Shown here: piece after piece, positions 25,277 through 33,072 of the stretch
Layout of the letters: every line of letters starts with the position of its first letter
Numbering within the stretch: the first letter of the stretch is position 1
Made by a program: the position numbers and the translations under genes
The notes under the pieces: model-generated
Told to the model about the DNA's origin: nothing
Seen by the model: only the letters and a program-made list of their open reading frames with translations
Database searches by the model: none
Assembly (NCBI RefSeq): GCF_040096055.1
Contig: NZ_JBBMFK010000006.1
Span: forward strand, 62,001-126,000
Origin: Pseudoflavonifractor intestinihominis
Lineage (GTDB): Bacteria > Bacillota > Clostridia > Oscillospirales > Oscillospiraceae
Length of the DNA: 64,000 nt
Direction: 5' to 3'

Positions 25277-26375
25277 TATATACCGCCTCCGCAATTTTGG
25301 TTAGGAATCGCTCCCCTATAAACTGTGCGACCGGCGCGGCCACTGCGTCGCCCATCGCTTTATATCCGTCGTTATAACTTCCGGGAAGTTCAAAGCTGTC
25401 CGGCGCTCCCATCAGTCTGGCCGCTTCGCGCACAGTCAAAAGCCGCGCGTGTGTCTGGCCATTTTTTTTGACTACAAGATACTGCTTACTACTCCCGCCT
25501 TCCGGCGTCCGCAAGCAACCGGCGATTCCATCAAAGCGGAGCTCCAACTGTTGCGTTCCGTTCCTCGTCCTGCGATAGCCTGTGGCGTACACAGTATCGT
25601 GCGCCCGCAATTTGTCCCAATGCCGTTCGGGGACCAGACGCAAAACATCGTCTTTATCAAAGGTTGCGTTATCCTCGACAATATCTTTGAGGGATACGGC
25701 GCGACGCGAGGGCTTTTCCGTATGCCACCAGACCCATCCCGGCAGTTCGCGGCCCAACTGCGTTGCGGCGCTGTTATGGAGCCAGCATGGCCCGTCACCC
25801 ACCAATTCCTCTGGAATGGGACAGTCCTCTTGTACGGCGATAATGAATACTCTCGGCCTGGACTGTGGAACAAAGTGGGACGCGTTCAGCAAAACAGCTC
25901 CGCATTGATACCCTCGCTCCACGAGCGCCATATGAAGAACTCTATAATTGTCGCCGCCGTTTGTCGAAAGCAGACCCGCCACGTTCTCCAGCAAGAGAAT
26001 CTTCGGTTTATCGTCCATCTCATCCAACACGCGCAACCATTCCCACACCAAACCGCTACGGGACGCATGGATTCCGCCGATAGAACCTGCCAAAGATAAG
26101 TCTTGGCAGGGAAAGCTGGCCCACGAAAGATGGGCAAACGGTAGATCGGCGCCCTTGATGTTCTTGATGTCGTCCAGAACAAACCGTTCGCACCCGAAAT
26201 TGGCTTCGTAGACGGCGGCCTTTTGTTCGCTGATGTCGTTTGCCCAAACAGGCGCGAACATCCCCCTTAGTCCATACGCCACAAGACCGCTGCCGGCAAA
26301 AAACTCATGCATCGTCCAAGGAGCGGAAGATAGGTCAATATTCTGTTTTTGATACATGGTACTTTGAAGGATCAT
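25269..26375 (-). CDS. C5-cytosine DNA methyltransferase 2
   Basis: The 368-residue protein has C5 motifs I (HEFFAGSGLVAYGLRGMF), IV (SFPCQDLSLAG, catalytic cysteine), VI (LLENVAGLL), VIII (QSRPRVFIIAV) and X (YKAMGDAVAAPVAQFIGERF). The ATG at 26375 follows AGGG with a 6-nt spacer; an in-frame GTG at 26405 is the alternative and would overlap the upstream HTH gene more deeply. It is only distantly like methyltransferase 1, so the two should have different sites, or methylate different strands of one asymmetric site. It is the first enzyme gene of the restriction block. Confidence 0.92.
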   Translation of the reverse strand: MILQSTMYQKQNIDLSSAPWTMHEFFAGSGLVAYGLRGMFAPVWANDISEQKAAVYEANFGCERFVLDDIKNIKGADLPFAHLSWASFPCQDLSLAGSIGGIHASRSGLVWEWLRVLDEMDDKPKILLLENVAGLLSTNGGDNYRVLHMALVERGYQCGAVLLNASHFVPQSRPRVFIIAVQEDCPIPEELVGDGPCWLHNSAATQLGRELPGWVWWHTEKPSRRAVSLKDIVEDNATFDKDDVLRLVPERHWDKLRAHDTVYATGYRRTRNGTQQLELRFDGIAGCLRTPEGGSSKQYLVVKKNGQTHARLLTVREAARLMGAPDSFELPGSYNDGYKAMGDAVAAPVAQFIGERFLTKIAEAVYND

Positions 26376-26556
26376 TTCTTTCCCTACCTTGTCCTCGCTT
26401 ATCACTTGTCGGCTTCTCGGCGTTTTCCGGGATAATCCAGATACGACTCATACGCGACGCGCCCGCTATGCGGTTTTCTTTGCATAATATCTGAACTTGC
26501 CGCGGGGTCACGCCCCACTTCTCGGCGGCTTCTTGAACCGTTATATATCCATTCAC
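26335..26556 (-). CDS. Small helix-turn-helix protein, possible controller of the RM block
   Basis: About 73 residues. The core ITVQEAAEKWGVTPRQVQIL is an excisionase/MerR-type helix-turn-helix, followed by a basic tail. I place the start at GTG 26556 because GAGGTG lies 6 nt upstream; a GTG at 26565 is also possible. The gene overlaps the start of methyltransferase 2, so it probably forms its own regulator or a second recombination-directionality factor. Proteins of this type often head restriction-modification blocks in Firmicutes elements. Confidence 0.72.
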   Translation of the reverse strand: MNGYITVQEAAEKWGVTPRQVQILCKENRIAGASRMSRIWIIPENAEKPTSDKRGQGRERNDPSKYHVSKTEY

Positions 26557-26662
26557 TTGTGACACCTCATAATCACTATGGATGCGTACACCAAACCAAG
26601 TATATTATATTCGTTTAAGCGAAATAAAGCAAGCCCGAATATGCAATTTGCAAAAGAAAAGG

Positions 26663-26699
26663 CGCCGCCCGCAGGGAACCACTCTCCCCACGGGCGGCG
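26663..26699 (-). terminator. Terminator after the 99-residue gene
   Basis: CGCCGCCCG (26663-26671) pairs with CGGGCGGCG (26691-26699). On the minus strand the stem is followed by CCTTTTCTTTT. It separates the mobilization block from the defence block. Confidence 0.85.
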
Positions 26700-26704
26700 T
26701 TCAA

Positions 26705-27004
26705 TCACTTCTTACCTTGCTGCAAGTTCTGGATATTCTTCTTTGCCAGCTCACTGGCCGCCTTCCGGCGCTCTGTGCTGTACGGGGCGTTCAGCTTGAA
26801 ACTGAACCGCCCTTTCCTGATCTCAAATGTGAGACAACCGTTCTCATCATCTTCCACCAACCGGCACTCGGCCGGGTACTTTCCCGCATACTCACTCAAA
26901 CGGTTTTTGAGGGAAGTGTTGTAGGTACACACCTCGATGATGGGACTTGTCTCGTCAAAAAAGACGCTGGTTGTCTTTTGCTTTTTGGAAAGACCTGTTC
27001 GCAT
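26705..27004 (-). CDS. Conserved small mobile-element protein of unknown function
   Basis: The 99-residue protein is charged, with a basic N-terminus (KKQKTTSVFF), a central NRLSEYAGKYPAECRLVEDD segment and a C-terminal KAASELAKKNIQNLQQGKK helix. No signal peptide or membrane segment is present. The ATG at 27004 is followed by a clean frame to a strong terminator, and AGGTTT-type sequence precedes it. I recognise the type as a small protein found beside MobV relaxases in Firmicutes elements, but no function can be given. Confidence 0.62.
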   Translation of the reverse strand: MRTGLSKKQKTTSVFFDETSPIIEVCTYNTSLKNRLSEYAGKYPAECRLVEDDENGCLTFEIRKGRFSFKLNAPYSTERRKAASELAKKNIQNLQQGKK

Positions 27005-27149
27005 AAAACCTCCGTATTTTCACAGATTTTCTCCGGTTCTACACCGGCAAAAGTAAGCGGATTTTCGGATAGGAAGCACCCAAACGATACATGATTCGGC
27101 TCAGATGCCTCTATCCGCAAAAATCCTTTTTTCTCGGCTCTACACGGGA

Positions 27150-28484
27150 TTACCGCGCATCCCGGTCATGCCGCCGCTTTTGACTGCGTTTCTGCTCTTT
27201 CTCCGCCTGTTCCTGCTGCTTGACAGCCGCCACCGTTTCGGCTACCCGTTCCGGCCCATAGGCCCGGCACAGCCGGTGATAGTCTCTGGCAGTTTCCTGC
27301 AATTCTGCATTTTTACCCCTGACCTCGTCCAACTGCTTTTTCAAATACGGGACCTCCGTATCATATTTGCGCTGCAACAACTCGAACTTCTGACAGACAT
27401 CCAGATAAGCCCGGTAAACGGAGCGCACCACCTTGACGATCTTTTCCAACAGCGGCTTGGACTTTTTCTCCCGGTAAGATTTGGCGGATTCCATTCTGTC
27501 GGGGAGTGGCAGCAGGTCCTCTGGATCGGAAGAATACTCGGCCGCCAATTTCTCCATGTGTTTTAGTTTAGGCGCTAATAGGCGGAGTTCCGTCTGCACT
27601 TCTTTGGCCGCCTTCTCGGCTTCGGCCTTATCTGTCCGAAGCTGGCCGATCTCCGCCTGAACCTCCGATTTTTCTGTTTGCAGCTCCGCCAGCCGCGCCT
27701 GTTCTCTCTCCACCTTAAACTGCGTCACCGTCAGGTGTTCTTCGGAGCTGCCGCGCTCACCGCGCTCCACATCGGTGTACCCAGCCTCACGCATATACCG
27801 AAAGAAATCGTCCTGCAATACGCTGTATGATTTTTTGAGGACAGGCTTGCCCTTCGCCGTTTTCAACGGTTCGCCGGTGGCCTCATCCAGAACCGGCTTA
27901 GAGGCCCACTTCTTGCTCATGCTGACCTGCATAACCGTTTCTTTTACCTTGCCCACCAGCGACTTGTCCTTGCAGCGTTTGGACCAGCGGATCTGCTTCT
28001 CCACCACCGGCACATAGACCACATGGAGGTGGTAATGATACACATCCTGCCCCAGCGCCTCGGACATGGCCCGATTACGCTCGTCAGCGTGCATGACCGC
28101 TGAAAGGATGTACTGTTCGCCGCCCACGATTTTGATTGCAGCCTGATAGGCATCGTGGTAAAATTGTTTTGCGAAGTCGTATCCGCCGTGGTTGAAAAAG
28201 TAGGCGGAGTTTACATCGAAGATCAGCTCGCCGTAGCGGAAAGCGTCCTCCTTGATTCCCCGTGTGGAGATGATACCGTCTGCTTCCATCTGTCCAAACT
28301 GTTCCACATAGCCGCCGTCCGGTTTCTTGAAATGAACATTTAGATGGGAGCGTTCCGGAACAATGTCCTGATTGACATACGATTCTTTTTCACGCTCGTT
28401 GTGTTGCTGCGCGTTTTTCAGTTTGGGTGTGGTCAGTCTCATGTTTCTTGCGCTGGTACGATGAATACCGTCGCCTCTTGCCAT
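27150..28484 (-). CDS. MobV-family (Pre/Mob) relaxase
   Basis: The 444-residue protein starts at ATG 28484 with AAAGGAG 6-7 nt upstream. The N-terminal part matches MobV relaxases: ARNMRLTTPKLKNAQQHNER, NQDIVPERSHLNVHF, and the metal-binding YHYHLHVVYVPV motif (H-x-H-x-H, about residues 165-175). The C-terminal half (about 260-440) is coiled coil rich in E, K and Q, as in Pre proteins. The enzyme nicks oriT and pilots the strand during mobilization by a helper conjugative element. A MobV-type oriT lies directly upstream at 28542-28606. The presence of relaxase plus integrase defines this element as mobilizable rather than self-transmissible. Confidence 0.93.
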   Translation of the reverse strand: MARGDGIHRTSARNMRLTTPKLKNAQQHNEREKESYVNQDIVPERSHLNVHFKKPDGGYVEQFGQMEADGIISTRGIKEDAFRYGELIFDVNSAYFFNHGGYDFAKQFYHDAYQAAIKIVGGEQYILSAVMHADERNRAMSEALGQDVYHYHLHVVYVPVVEKQIRWSKRCKDKSLVGKVKETVMQVSMSKKWASKPVLDEATGEPLKTAKGKPVLKKSYSVLQDDFFRYMREAGYTDVERGERGSSEEHLTVTQFKVEREQARLAELQTEKSEVQAEIGQLRTDKAEAEKAAKEVQTELRLLAPKLKHMEKLAAEYSSDPEDLLPLPDRMESAKSYREKKSKPLLEKIVKVVRSVYRAYLDVCQKFELLQRKYDTEVPYLKKQLDEVRGKNAELQETARDYHRLCRAYGPERVAETVAAVKQQEQAEKEQKRSQKRRHDRDAR

Positions 28485-28541
28485 AGAACTCCTTTCTCGC
28501 CCCACAAGGGCGGTTGAGATGCGGGTAGCTTTTGGGGGATG

Positions 28542-28606
28542 CACTTCTGCGGAAGTGTAATAACCCACTATGATACTTTCATCCTGCGGCTGCAAAGTAT
28601 CGTGGG
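28542..28606 (-). other. oriT of MobV (pMV158) type
   Basis: On the minus strand, CCCACGATACTTT (28594-28606) pairs with GAAAGTATC and GTGGG across a small bulge. The sequence continues TAGTGGGTTATTACACTT, very like the pMV158 nick region (TAGTGTG/TTA). A hairpin CACTTC-TGCG-GAAGTG (28542-28557) follows. It lies just upstream of the relaxase start, the usual MobV position. The nick is predicted after TAGTGGG. Confidence 0.72.
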
Positions 28607-28956
28607 CTCTCCGAGGGGGAGTGCGGCTCCTGCGGGAGCCTCGCCGCCTTTTTCGGCTTACAGGTGATACCCACAGCCTCAAAACGCGGTGTGACCGGTG
28701 GCCTCCTCACAACCGCGTTTGCTCCAATTCCGCCGCCCACAGGCCGGGAAAATTCACCGGATTCTCCCGGCCTTAACCATCTCCAAATCTGCGGATTTTT
28801 CGATGGGGACGGGGGATGCGGAAGGCGTATGCTGCCACCCAATTTGCCTTGTCTGCCAGCCACAGGAGCGTGTCACGCTCCTGTCCAAGCCAACAGGGAG
28901 AAGATTGACTTTCATGCTAATTTCATCCGCGAGATTAGTATGAAAGTAAACGCCTG
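28607..28956. other. Non-coding segment rich in inverted repeats upstream of oriT
   Basis: No gene is supported here. Inverted repeats seen: ACAGGAGCG-TGTCA-CGCTCCTGT (28862-28884) and ACTTTCATGCTAAT / ATTAGTATGAAAGT (28908-28921 with 28934-28947, 13 of 14 pairs). These may be relaxase or accessory-protein sites of the transfer region, or a terminator for the upstream operon. Confidence 0.5.
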
Positions 28957-29190
28957 TTACCAGCGAAAATCCGGGAATACGCCGCGCCGGTCCAGATACG
29001 CCTGCCGGGCCTGTTCCCGTTCTTCCGCGCTGGGTGCGGTCTTATATTTTGCATACAGCTCGTGCCGCACCAGGGCGTCCAGCTTCTGCTCCAATCCCTG
29101 CCGGATTTCATCCTCGTATTCGTCATCATAGCCGAGGTGATACTCCACCAACGCCACGAACAGGGCGTAGGGAATCTGCACATTTTTCAT
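28957..29190 (-). CDS. Small acidic element protein of unknown function
   Basis: The 77-residue protein (MKNVQIPYALFVALVEYHLG, then acidic DDEYEDEI and a helical EEREQARQAYLDRRG segment) overlaps the end of the RepA-like gene by ATGA and has a GGAAAGGAG site upstream. Its placement last in the xis-int-rhh-repA operon, next to oriT, is seen in related Firmicutes elements. Function unknown; an accessory role in transfer or replication is only a guess. Confidence 0.7.
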   Translation of the reverse strand: MKNVQIPYALFVALVEYHLGYDDEYEDEIRQGLEQKLDALVRHELYAKYKTAPSAEEREQARQAYLDRRGVFPDFRW

Positions 29191-30461
29191 TCGCTTCCGC
29201 TCCTTTCCGCGACGGCTGCGACGATAGCGACGGTTGTTTGGATGGTAGCGTTTTCACCGTTGCAACCGTCGCTACCGTCGCGCCCATCCTCAACCACCTC
29301 AAAAGACGGAGCCTCTACCAACATATAGGTGAGCTTCACCTGTCGCCCGGCGTGCCGCGCCTTGTTTTCGTAGCTCACATGGTACTCATCCAACAACCTG
29401 CCGGATTTGACATTCAGATACTTGGTCAGCGCGTTTGCCGCCATACCCACCTGAACCGCTGCGGCCAGCTCCGAGGGAGAGCCTGTCCACTCCTGACGCT
29501 CAGTGGAAACCAGCTTTGCCACTGCTTCCAGCACCGGGTCCGGCGGTTCCCTGTGCGGTTCCGTTTCCATACGCTCCAAATTCCAAATCTGCGTTTCCGG
29601 GTCCTTTTTCAGATAGAGGATCTGATCCTGCTGGTCACGGCCCACCACATCGATGGTAGCCTCCAACGCAGTTCGCTTTTTCTTCTGCATCAGCAGCGAC
29701 CCGTCCGCACAGCCCAGTAGGCCCGTGGTGCCGGAGATCATCTCGAAGGCGTCACCGGCGGGTTGCTTCCGAGTGTGGTGGACGGTCAACACGCAAATAC
29801 AATGTTTGTCCGCAAACTGCTTGAGCTTGCCGACAATCTCATAGTCGCTCGCGTAGCTGTACGCCTCGCCGCCCACTTCCCGGATTTTCTGCATGGTGTC
29901 AATGATAATAAGCTTGGTGTCCGGGTGTTCCCGCATAAAATTCTCCAACTGCTCGTCCAGACCGTTCCCGATTTTCCCGGCAGCGGTGGCGAAGTGTAAA
30001 TTGGGCGTGTCGTTCACGCCGTACATCATAAACATCCGGTTCTGGATGCGCTGGAAGTCATCCTCCAACGCAAGGTAAAGTACAGTTCCCTGATGGACTT
30101 TGCAGCCCCACAGCTCCTGCCCGGTGCTGACATGGTAGGCAATCTGCGCCACCAGAAACGACTTGCCGATCTTGGGCGCGCCAGCCAGAAGATATGCTCC
30201 CGAATGGAGCAGATTTTCAATGATGTGCGGGCGGCTTTTGTAGGAGGTCTGAAATAGCTCGGTCATGGTGAGCGTATGCAGATAGCGCGGGTCGGCCATG
30301 CGCTGCATCCTGCGGTACATTTCCTCCAAATTTTCCATTTCCCCGTTGCCTTTTGCCTCCGAAGCGGGTATACTGTTGTCAGAATCTTTTTGAATGGACT
30401 GCCTCTCATCTGCGCCAACAGATGTGTTTGGGGCAGTCTTTTCTTTTGCGTCAATTCCCAT
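29187..30461 (-). CDS. RepA-like AAA/RecA-fold ATPase
   Basis: The 424-residue protein has a RecA/DnaB-type core: Walker A GAPKIGKSF (about residues 93-101), an ALEDD segment, Walker B KLIIIDTMQKI (about 180) and a sensor-like VLTVHHTRK. This matches hexameric helicase-like RepA proteins of plasmids and integrative elements. The C-terminal region looks like a winged helix (ELAAAVQVGMAANALTKYLN). It may support replication of the excised circle. The ATG at 30461 has AGGAGGA 9 nt upstream and overlaps the RHH gene by 11 nt. Confidence 0.87.
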   Translation of the reverse strand: MGIDAKEKTAPNTSVGADERQSIQKDSDNSIPASEAKGNGEMENLEEMYRRMQRMADPRYLHTLTMTELFQTSYKSRPHIIENLLHSGAYLLAGAPKIGKSFLVAQIAYHVSTGQELWGCKVHQGTVLYLALEDDFQRIQNRMFMMYGVNDTPNLHFATAAGKIGNGLDEQLENFMREHPDTKLIIIDTMQKIREVGGEAYSYASDYEIVGKLKQFADKHCICVLTVHHTRKQPAGDAFEMISGTTGLLGCADGSLLMQKKKRTALEATIDVVGRDQQDQILYLKKDPETQIWNLERMETEPHREPPDPVLEAVAKLVSTERQEWTGSPSELAAAVQVGMAANALTKYLNVKSGRLLDEYHVSYENKARHAGRQVKLTYMLVEAPSFEVVEDGRDGSDGCNGENATIQTTVAIVAAVAERSGSE

Positions 30462-30786
30462 AGGCAGTGTCCTCCTGCATCCCGTTCATAATGGTTGCGA
30501 TCATCTGGATGGTGCCCAGCAACTCGTCGTTCATGCCCTGCCCGGACTCAATGCGGCGAAGCTCGTCCAGCACAGCGGCCAGTTCATCCCGGAGCGCTTT
30601 GTAGACTCTGGGATTACCCTGTACCACGACCTCCTTTTCCAGCAGCCGCCGGATGATGTAGTCCTGTTTCGTCAGCCCGGACAGCTTGACGAAGATTTCC
30701 AGCTGCTCGTCCTCCTCCGGGGAGACCCGGAAGGCCACCGTTTTGTTCCGCCAGCGGTTGTGCTTGTCCAAATTCTTTGCCGACAT
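30451..30786 (-). CDS. Ribbon-helix-helix protein, MobC-like relaxosome accessory
   Basis: The 111-residue protein begins with KTVAFRVSPEEDEQLEIFVK followed by LTKQDYIIRRLLE, the beta-strand/two-helix pattern of RHH DNA-binding proteins, then a helical tail. Such proteins (MobC-type) help relaxases open oriT in many Firmicutes elements. It is coupled to repA (11-nt overlap) and follows the integrase with a 2-nt gap. Confidence 0.8.
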   Translation of the reverse strand: MSAKNLDKHNRWRNKTVAFRVSPEEDEQLEIFVKLSGLTKQDYIIRRLLEKEVVVQGNPRVYKALRDELAAVLDELRRIESGQGMNDELLGTIQMIATIMNGMQEDTAYGN

Positions 30787-30788
30787 TT

Positions 30789-31862
30789 TTAATTACCCCT
30801 TTCCATGTTCAATTTATCCGCCATTTCCGTCTGCTTGGACGGAAACAGGTGCGCATAGTTGTAAGTGATGTCGATGCTCTCGTGGCCTACCCGGTCTGCG
30901 ATGGCCGTAGCTGAGAAACCCATGTCGATCAGAAGTGACACCGCGCTGTGACGAATATCATGGATTCTGATACGCGGCACCCCGGCTTCTTTGGCTCCCC
31001 GGTCCATCTCCCGGTGGAGATAGCTCTTGGTGATGGTAAACATCCGGTCATCCGGCCCGATTCCGTAGAGCATTTTAAGATAATCCTGAATTTCCTCAAC
31101 CAGAAACCGAGGCATGGTGATGACGCGGTTGCTTTTCTCCGTCTTGGGAGTGGTAATCAAGTCCTGACCGCTCAACCGCTGATAGGATTTACTGATGGAG
31201 ACAGTGCCTTTCTCAAAATCGAAATCAGCGGGCGTGAGCGCCAGCAGCTCCCCTTCCCGGATACCGCACCAGTAGAGCATCTCAAAGGCATAGAAGGACA
31301 GCGGCTTGTCCATCATTGCCTCGGCAAATTTCAGGTACTGCTCCTTGGTCCAGAACATCATCTCCCGGTTTTTCTTTTTGCCCATACTGCCCGCCTTCTT
31401 GCAGGGATTCTCCCGGAGGTTGTAGTACCGAACCGCGTGGTTGAAGATGGCGCTGAGCTGATTGTGGACCGTTTTCAGGTACACCGGCGAGTAGGGCTTG
31501 CCGTTCTCGTCCTTGTAGTTCAGCATCTCGTTCTGCCAGGTGATGATCTGTTGGGCGGTGATGTTGCACATCTTGAGCTTGCCAAAGTAGGGCAGCAGCT
31601 TGGTGCGGATGATGTGATCCTTGGTGGCCCAGGTGTTTTCCTTGAGCCTGGTCTGCATATCTGCCGTGTAGAGTTCTACGAAACTGCGGAAGGTCATATC
31701 CAGATCGGCGGTGGATTTGTTGAGCTGTTCCCGTTCCCATGCCTGCGCCTCCCGCTTGGTCTTGAAGCCTCGTTTTTGGGTCTGCTTGCGCTCGCCGTTC
31801 CAGTCGGTGTAGCGGTAGACCGCCCGCCAGGTGTTGGTCTTTTCTTCCTTATAGACTGCCAT
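30789..31862 (-). CDS. Tyrosine recombinase (site-specific integrase)
   Basis: The 357-residue protein has an N-terminal arm-binding domain (KTNTWRAVYRYTDWNGER), a core-binding SAM-like domain (about 60-165) and a catalytic domain with R (GIREGELLAL), HDIRHSAVS (H-x-x-R), GHESI and the nucleophile in YNYAHLFPS. The length and order are those of ICE/phage integrases. Together with the att repeats it accounts for insertion at the guaA 3' end. The start overlaps the xis stop (TGATG). Confidence 0.96.
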   Translation of the reverse strand: MAVYKEEKTNTWRAVYRYTDWNGERKQTQKRGFKTKREAQAWEREQLNKSTADLDMTFRSFVELYTADMQTRLKENTWATKDHIIRTKLLPYFGKLKMCNITAQQIITWQNEMLNYKDENGKPYSPVYLKTVHNQLSAIFNHAVRYYNLRENPCKKAGSMGKKKNREMMFWTKEQYLKFAEAMMDKPLSFYAFEMLYWCGIREGELLALTPADFDFEKGTVSISKSYQRLSGQDLITTPKTEKSNRVITMPRFLVEEIQDYLKMLYGIGPDDRMFTITKSYLHREMDRGAKEAGVPRIRIHDIRHSAVSLLIDMGFSATAIADRVGHESIDITYNYAHLFPSKQTEMADKLNMERGN

Positions 31863-32062
31863 CAGTTACCCCTCCTTTCCTTTTCGCCATAGCACAGCTT
31901 CTCGTAGAAGAACTTTCGGTTGACTCTGCCGGATATGGTCAAGTAACCAAGGCTTTTCAGTTCCGCGTTGAGTTTCTGTACGATTTTGTAAGCATAGGAT
32001 TTGGAAACGCCCAATTCCTGCGCCACTTCATCGACCCGCATAAACGACTGTTTTTCTGTCAT
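31862..32062 (-). CDS. Excisionase-like helix-turn-helix protein
   Basis: About 66 residues from ATG 32062 (GGAAGG 11 nt upstream); an in-frame GTG at 32116 would add 18 residues. FMRVDEVAQELGVSKSYAYKIVQKLN is a helix-turn-helix of the Xis/MerR kind. Position immediately before and overlapping the integrase supports a recombination-directionality role. Confidence 0.82.
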   Translation of the reverse strand: MTEKQSFMRVDEVAQELGVSKSYAYKIVQKLNAELKSLGYLTISGRVNRKFFYEKLCYGEKERRGN

Positions 32063-32347
32063 ACACAAAAATACCTTCCTTTCCTTGCCGTAATTGTTTT
32101 TCGTTTGCCGTTTCACCCTTCAGACTCTGACAGGCAACCCTTCCCGGCGCTGTGCCGTTTGCTTTTCTCCTTGGCACGCTCATATCGTTGCCTGCTTCCC
32201 CGGAGAAAGTATCTGTAGGACGGTCATTCAGTTTTACTTCGCCTGAAATTCCCCCTCTCACTTTACAACGGACATTTTTTCGCCGTTTTGAGGGTATGCG
32301 ATTTGTAAAATTTTTGTGACTTAAATTTATTTGCTTATATCATCTTC

Positions 32348-32376
32348 ATTATACTAAGCATAATAGTTAAAGTCAA
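32348..32376 (-). promoter_or_regulatory. Leftward promoter of the xis-int-mob operon
   Basis: On the minus strand TTGACT, 17 bp and TATAAT form a near-consensus promoter about 285 bp upstream of xis. The spacer holds ATGCTTAG, the complement of CTAAGCAT found in the opposing promoter. The long leader (32063-32347) holds no supported gene. Confidence 0.8.
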
Positions 32377-32419
32377 GCGGTTTGCAGAAAAATATTAAAT
32401 AAATTTGTTTAGATTTCTC

Positions 32420-32448
32420 TTGACTATCCTAAGCATTTCTGCTATGCT
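32420..32448 (+). promoter_or_regulatory. Rightward promoter of the XRE regulator gene
   Basis: TTGACT (32420-32425), a 17-bp spacer and TATGCT (32443-32448) lie 36 bp upstream of the XRE start. CTAAGCAT recurs in its spacer and in the divergent promoter, a candidate operator for the XRE protein. Confidence 0.78.
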
Positions 32449-32483
32449 GAATCTATCAAGAATCCAGATAGGAGTTGGCCGTT

Positions 32484-33020
32484 ATGGCGATTGGAGAACG
32501 CATTCACTTTTTCCGCATTCTGCGCGGCATGACGCAAAAATATCTTGGTATGGCGCTGGGCTTCCCGGAGAAGTCCGCTGATGTGCGCCTTGCTCAATAC
32601 GAGAACGGGTCGCGGACGCCCAAGGCAGACCTGACGGCCGCGCTGGCACAGATATTGGAGGTCTCTCCCCATGCTCTGGCCGTGCCGGACATCGACTCCT
32701 ATGTGGGTCTTATGCATACACTGTTCACGCTTGAGGACCGCTACGGACTGAAAATCTGCGAGTGCGACGGAGAAATACATCTTCGGGTGGATGTGTTCCA
32801 AGGGAAAGAAGCGGCCCGCCTCCATGAGATGCTCTGCGCTTGGGGAGAGCAGGCGGCCAAGCTGAAGTCAGGGGAGATTAGCAAAGAGGACTATGACCGC
32901 TGGCGTTACCGTTACCCGGAGTTTGATACTACAGGCCACTGGCACAAGGTCGTCCCCTCCCAAGGTCTCAGCGATTTGCTGGCGGAAGAATTCAAAAAGC
33001 AGCCGGACAAAGAGAAGTAA
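32484..33020 (+). CDS. XRE-family regulator of the element
   Basis: The 178-residue protein starts at ATG 32484 (ATAGGAG 9 nt upstream). Residues 1-65 form a Cro/C1-type helix-turn-helix (RIHFFRILRGMTQKYLGMAL, then RLAQYENGSRTPK). The rest is a conserved element-specific tail with ARLHEMLCAWGEQ and ISKEDYDRWRYRYPEF. It faces away from the integration operon across two divergent promoters that share CTAAGCAT repeats, as expected for a lysogeny-type repressor. A relic of a homologue lies at 20073-20333. Confidence 0.9.
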   Translation: MAIGERIHFFRILRGMTQKYLGMALGFPEKSADVRLAQYENGSRTPKADLTAALAQILEVSPHALAVPDIDSYVGLMHTLFTLEDRYGLKICECDGEIHLRVDVFQGKEAARLHEMLCAWGEQAAKLKSGEISKEDYDRWRYRYPEFDTTGHWHKVVPSQGLSDLLAEEFKKQPDKEK

Positions 33021-33025
33021 AACGA

Positions 33026-33063
33026 AAAGAGCTACCTGACTTTCGCAAATCAGGTAGCTCTTT
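33026..33063 (+). terminator. Terminator at the right end of the element
   Basis: AAAGAGCTACCTGA (33026-33039) pairs perfectly with TCAGGTAGCTCTTT (33050-33063). It closes the XRE gene. Confidence 0.88.
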
Positions 33064-33072
33064 ATCTTTGGA

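Noticed and set aside
27005..27149. Imperfect inverted repeat (GCGGATTTTCGGATAG with a partner near 27115) considered as relaxase-gene terminator
   Set aside because: The pairing is interrupted and there is no T-tract in the right place, so I do not list it as a feature.
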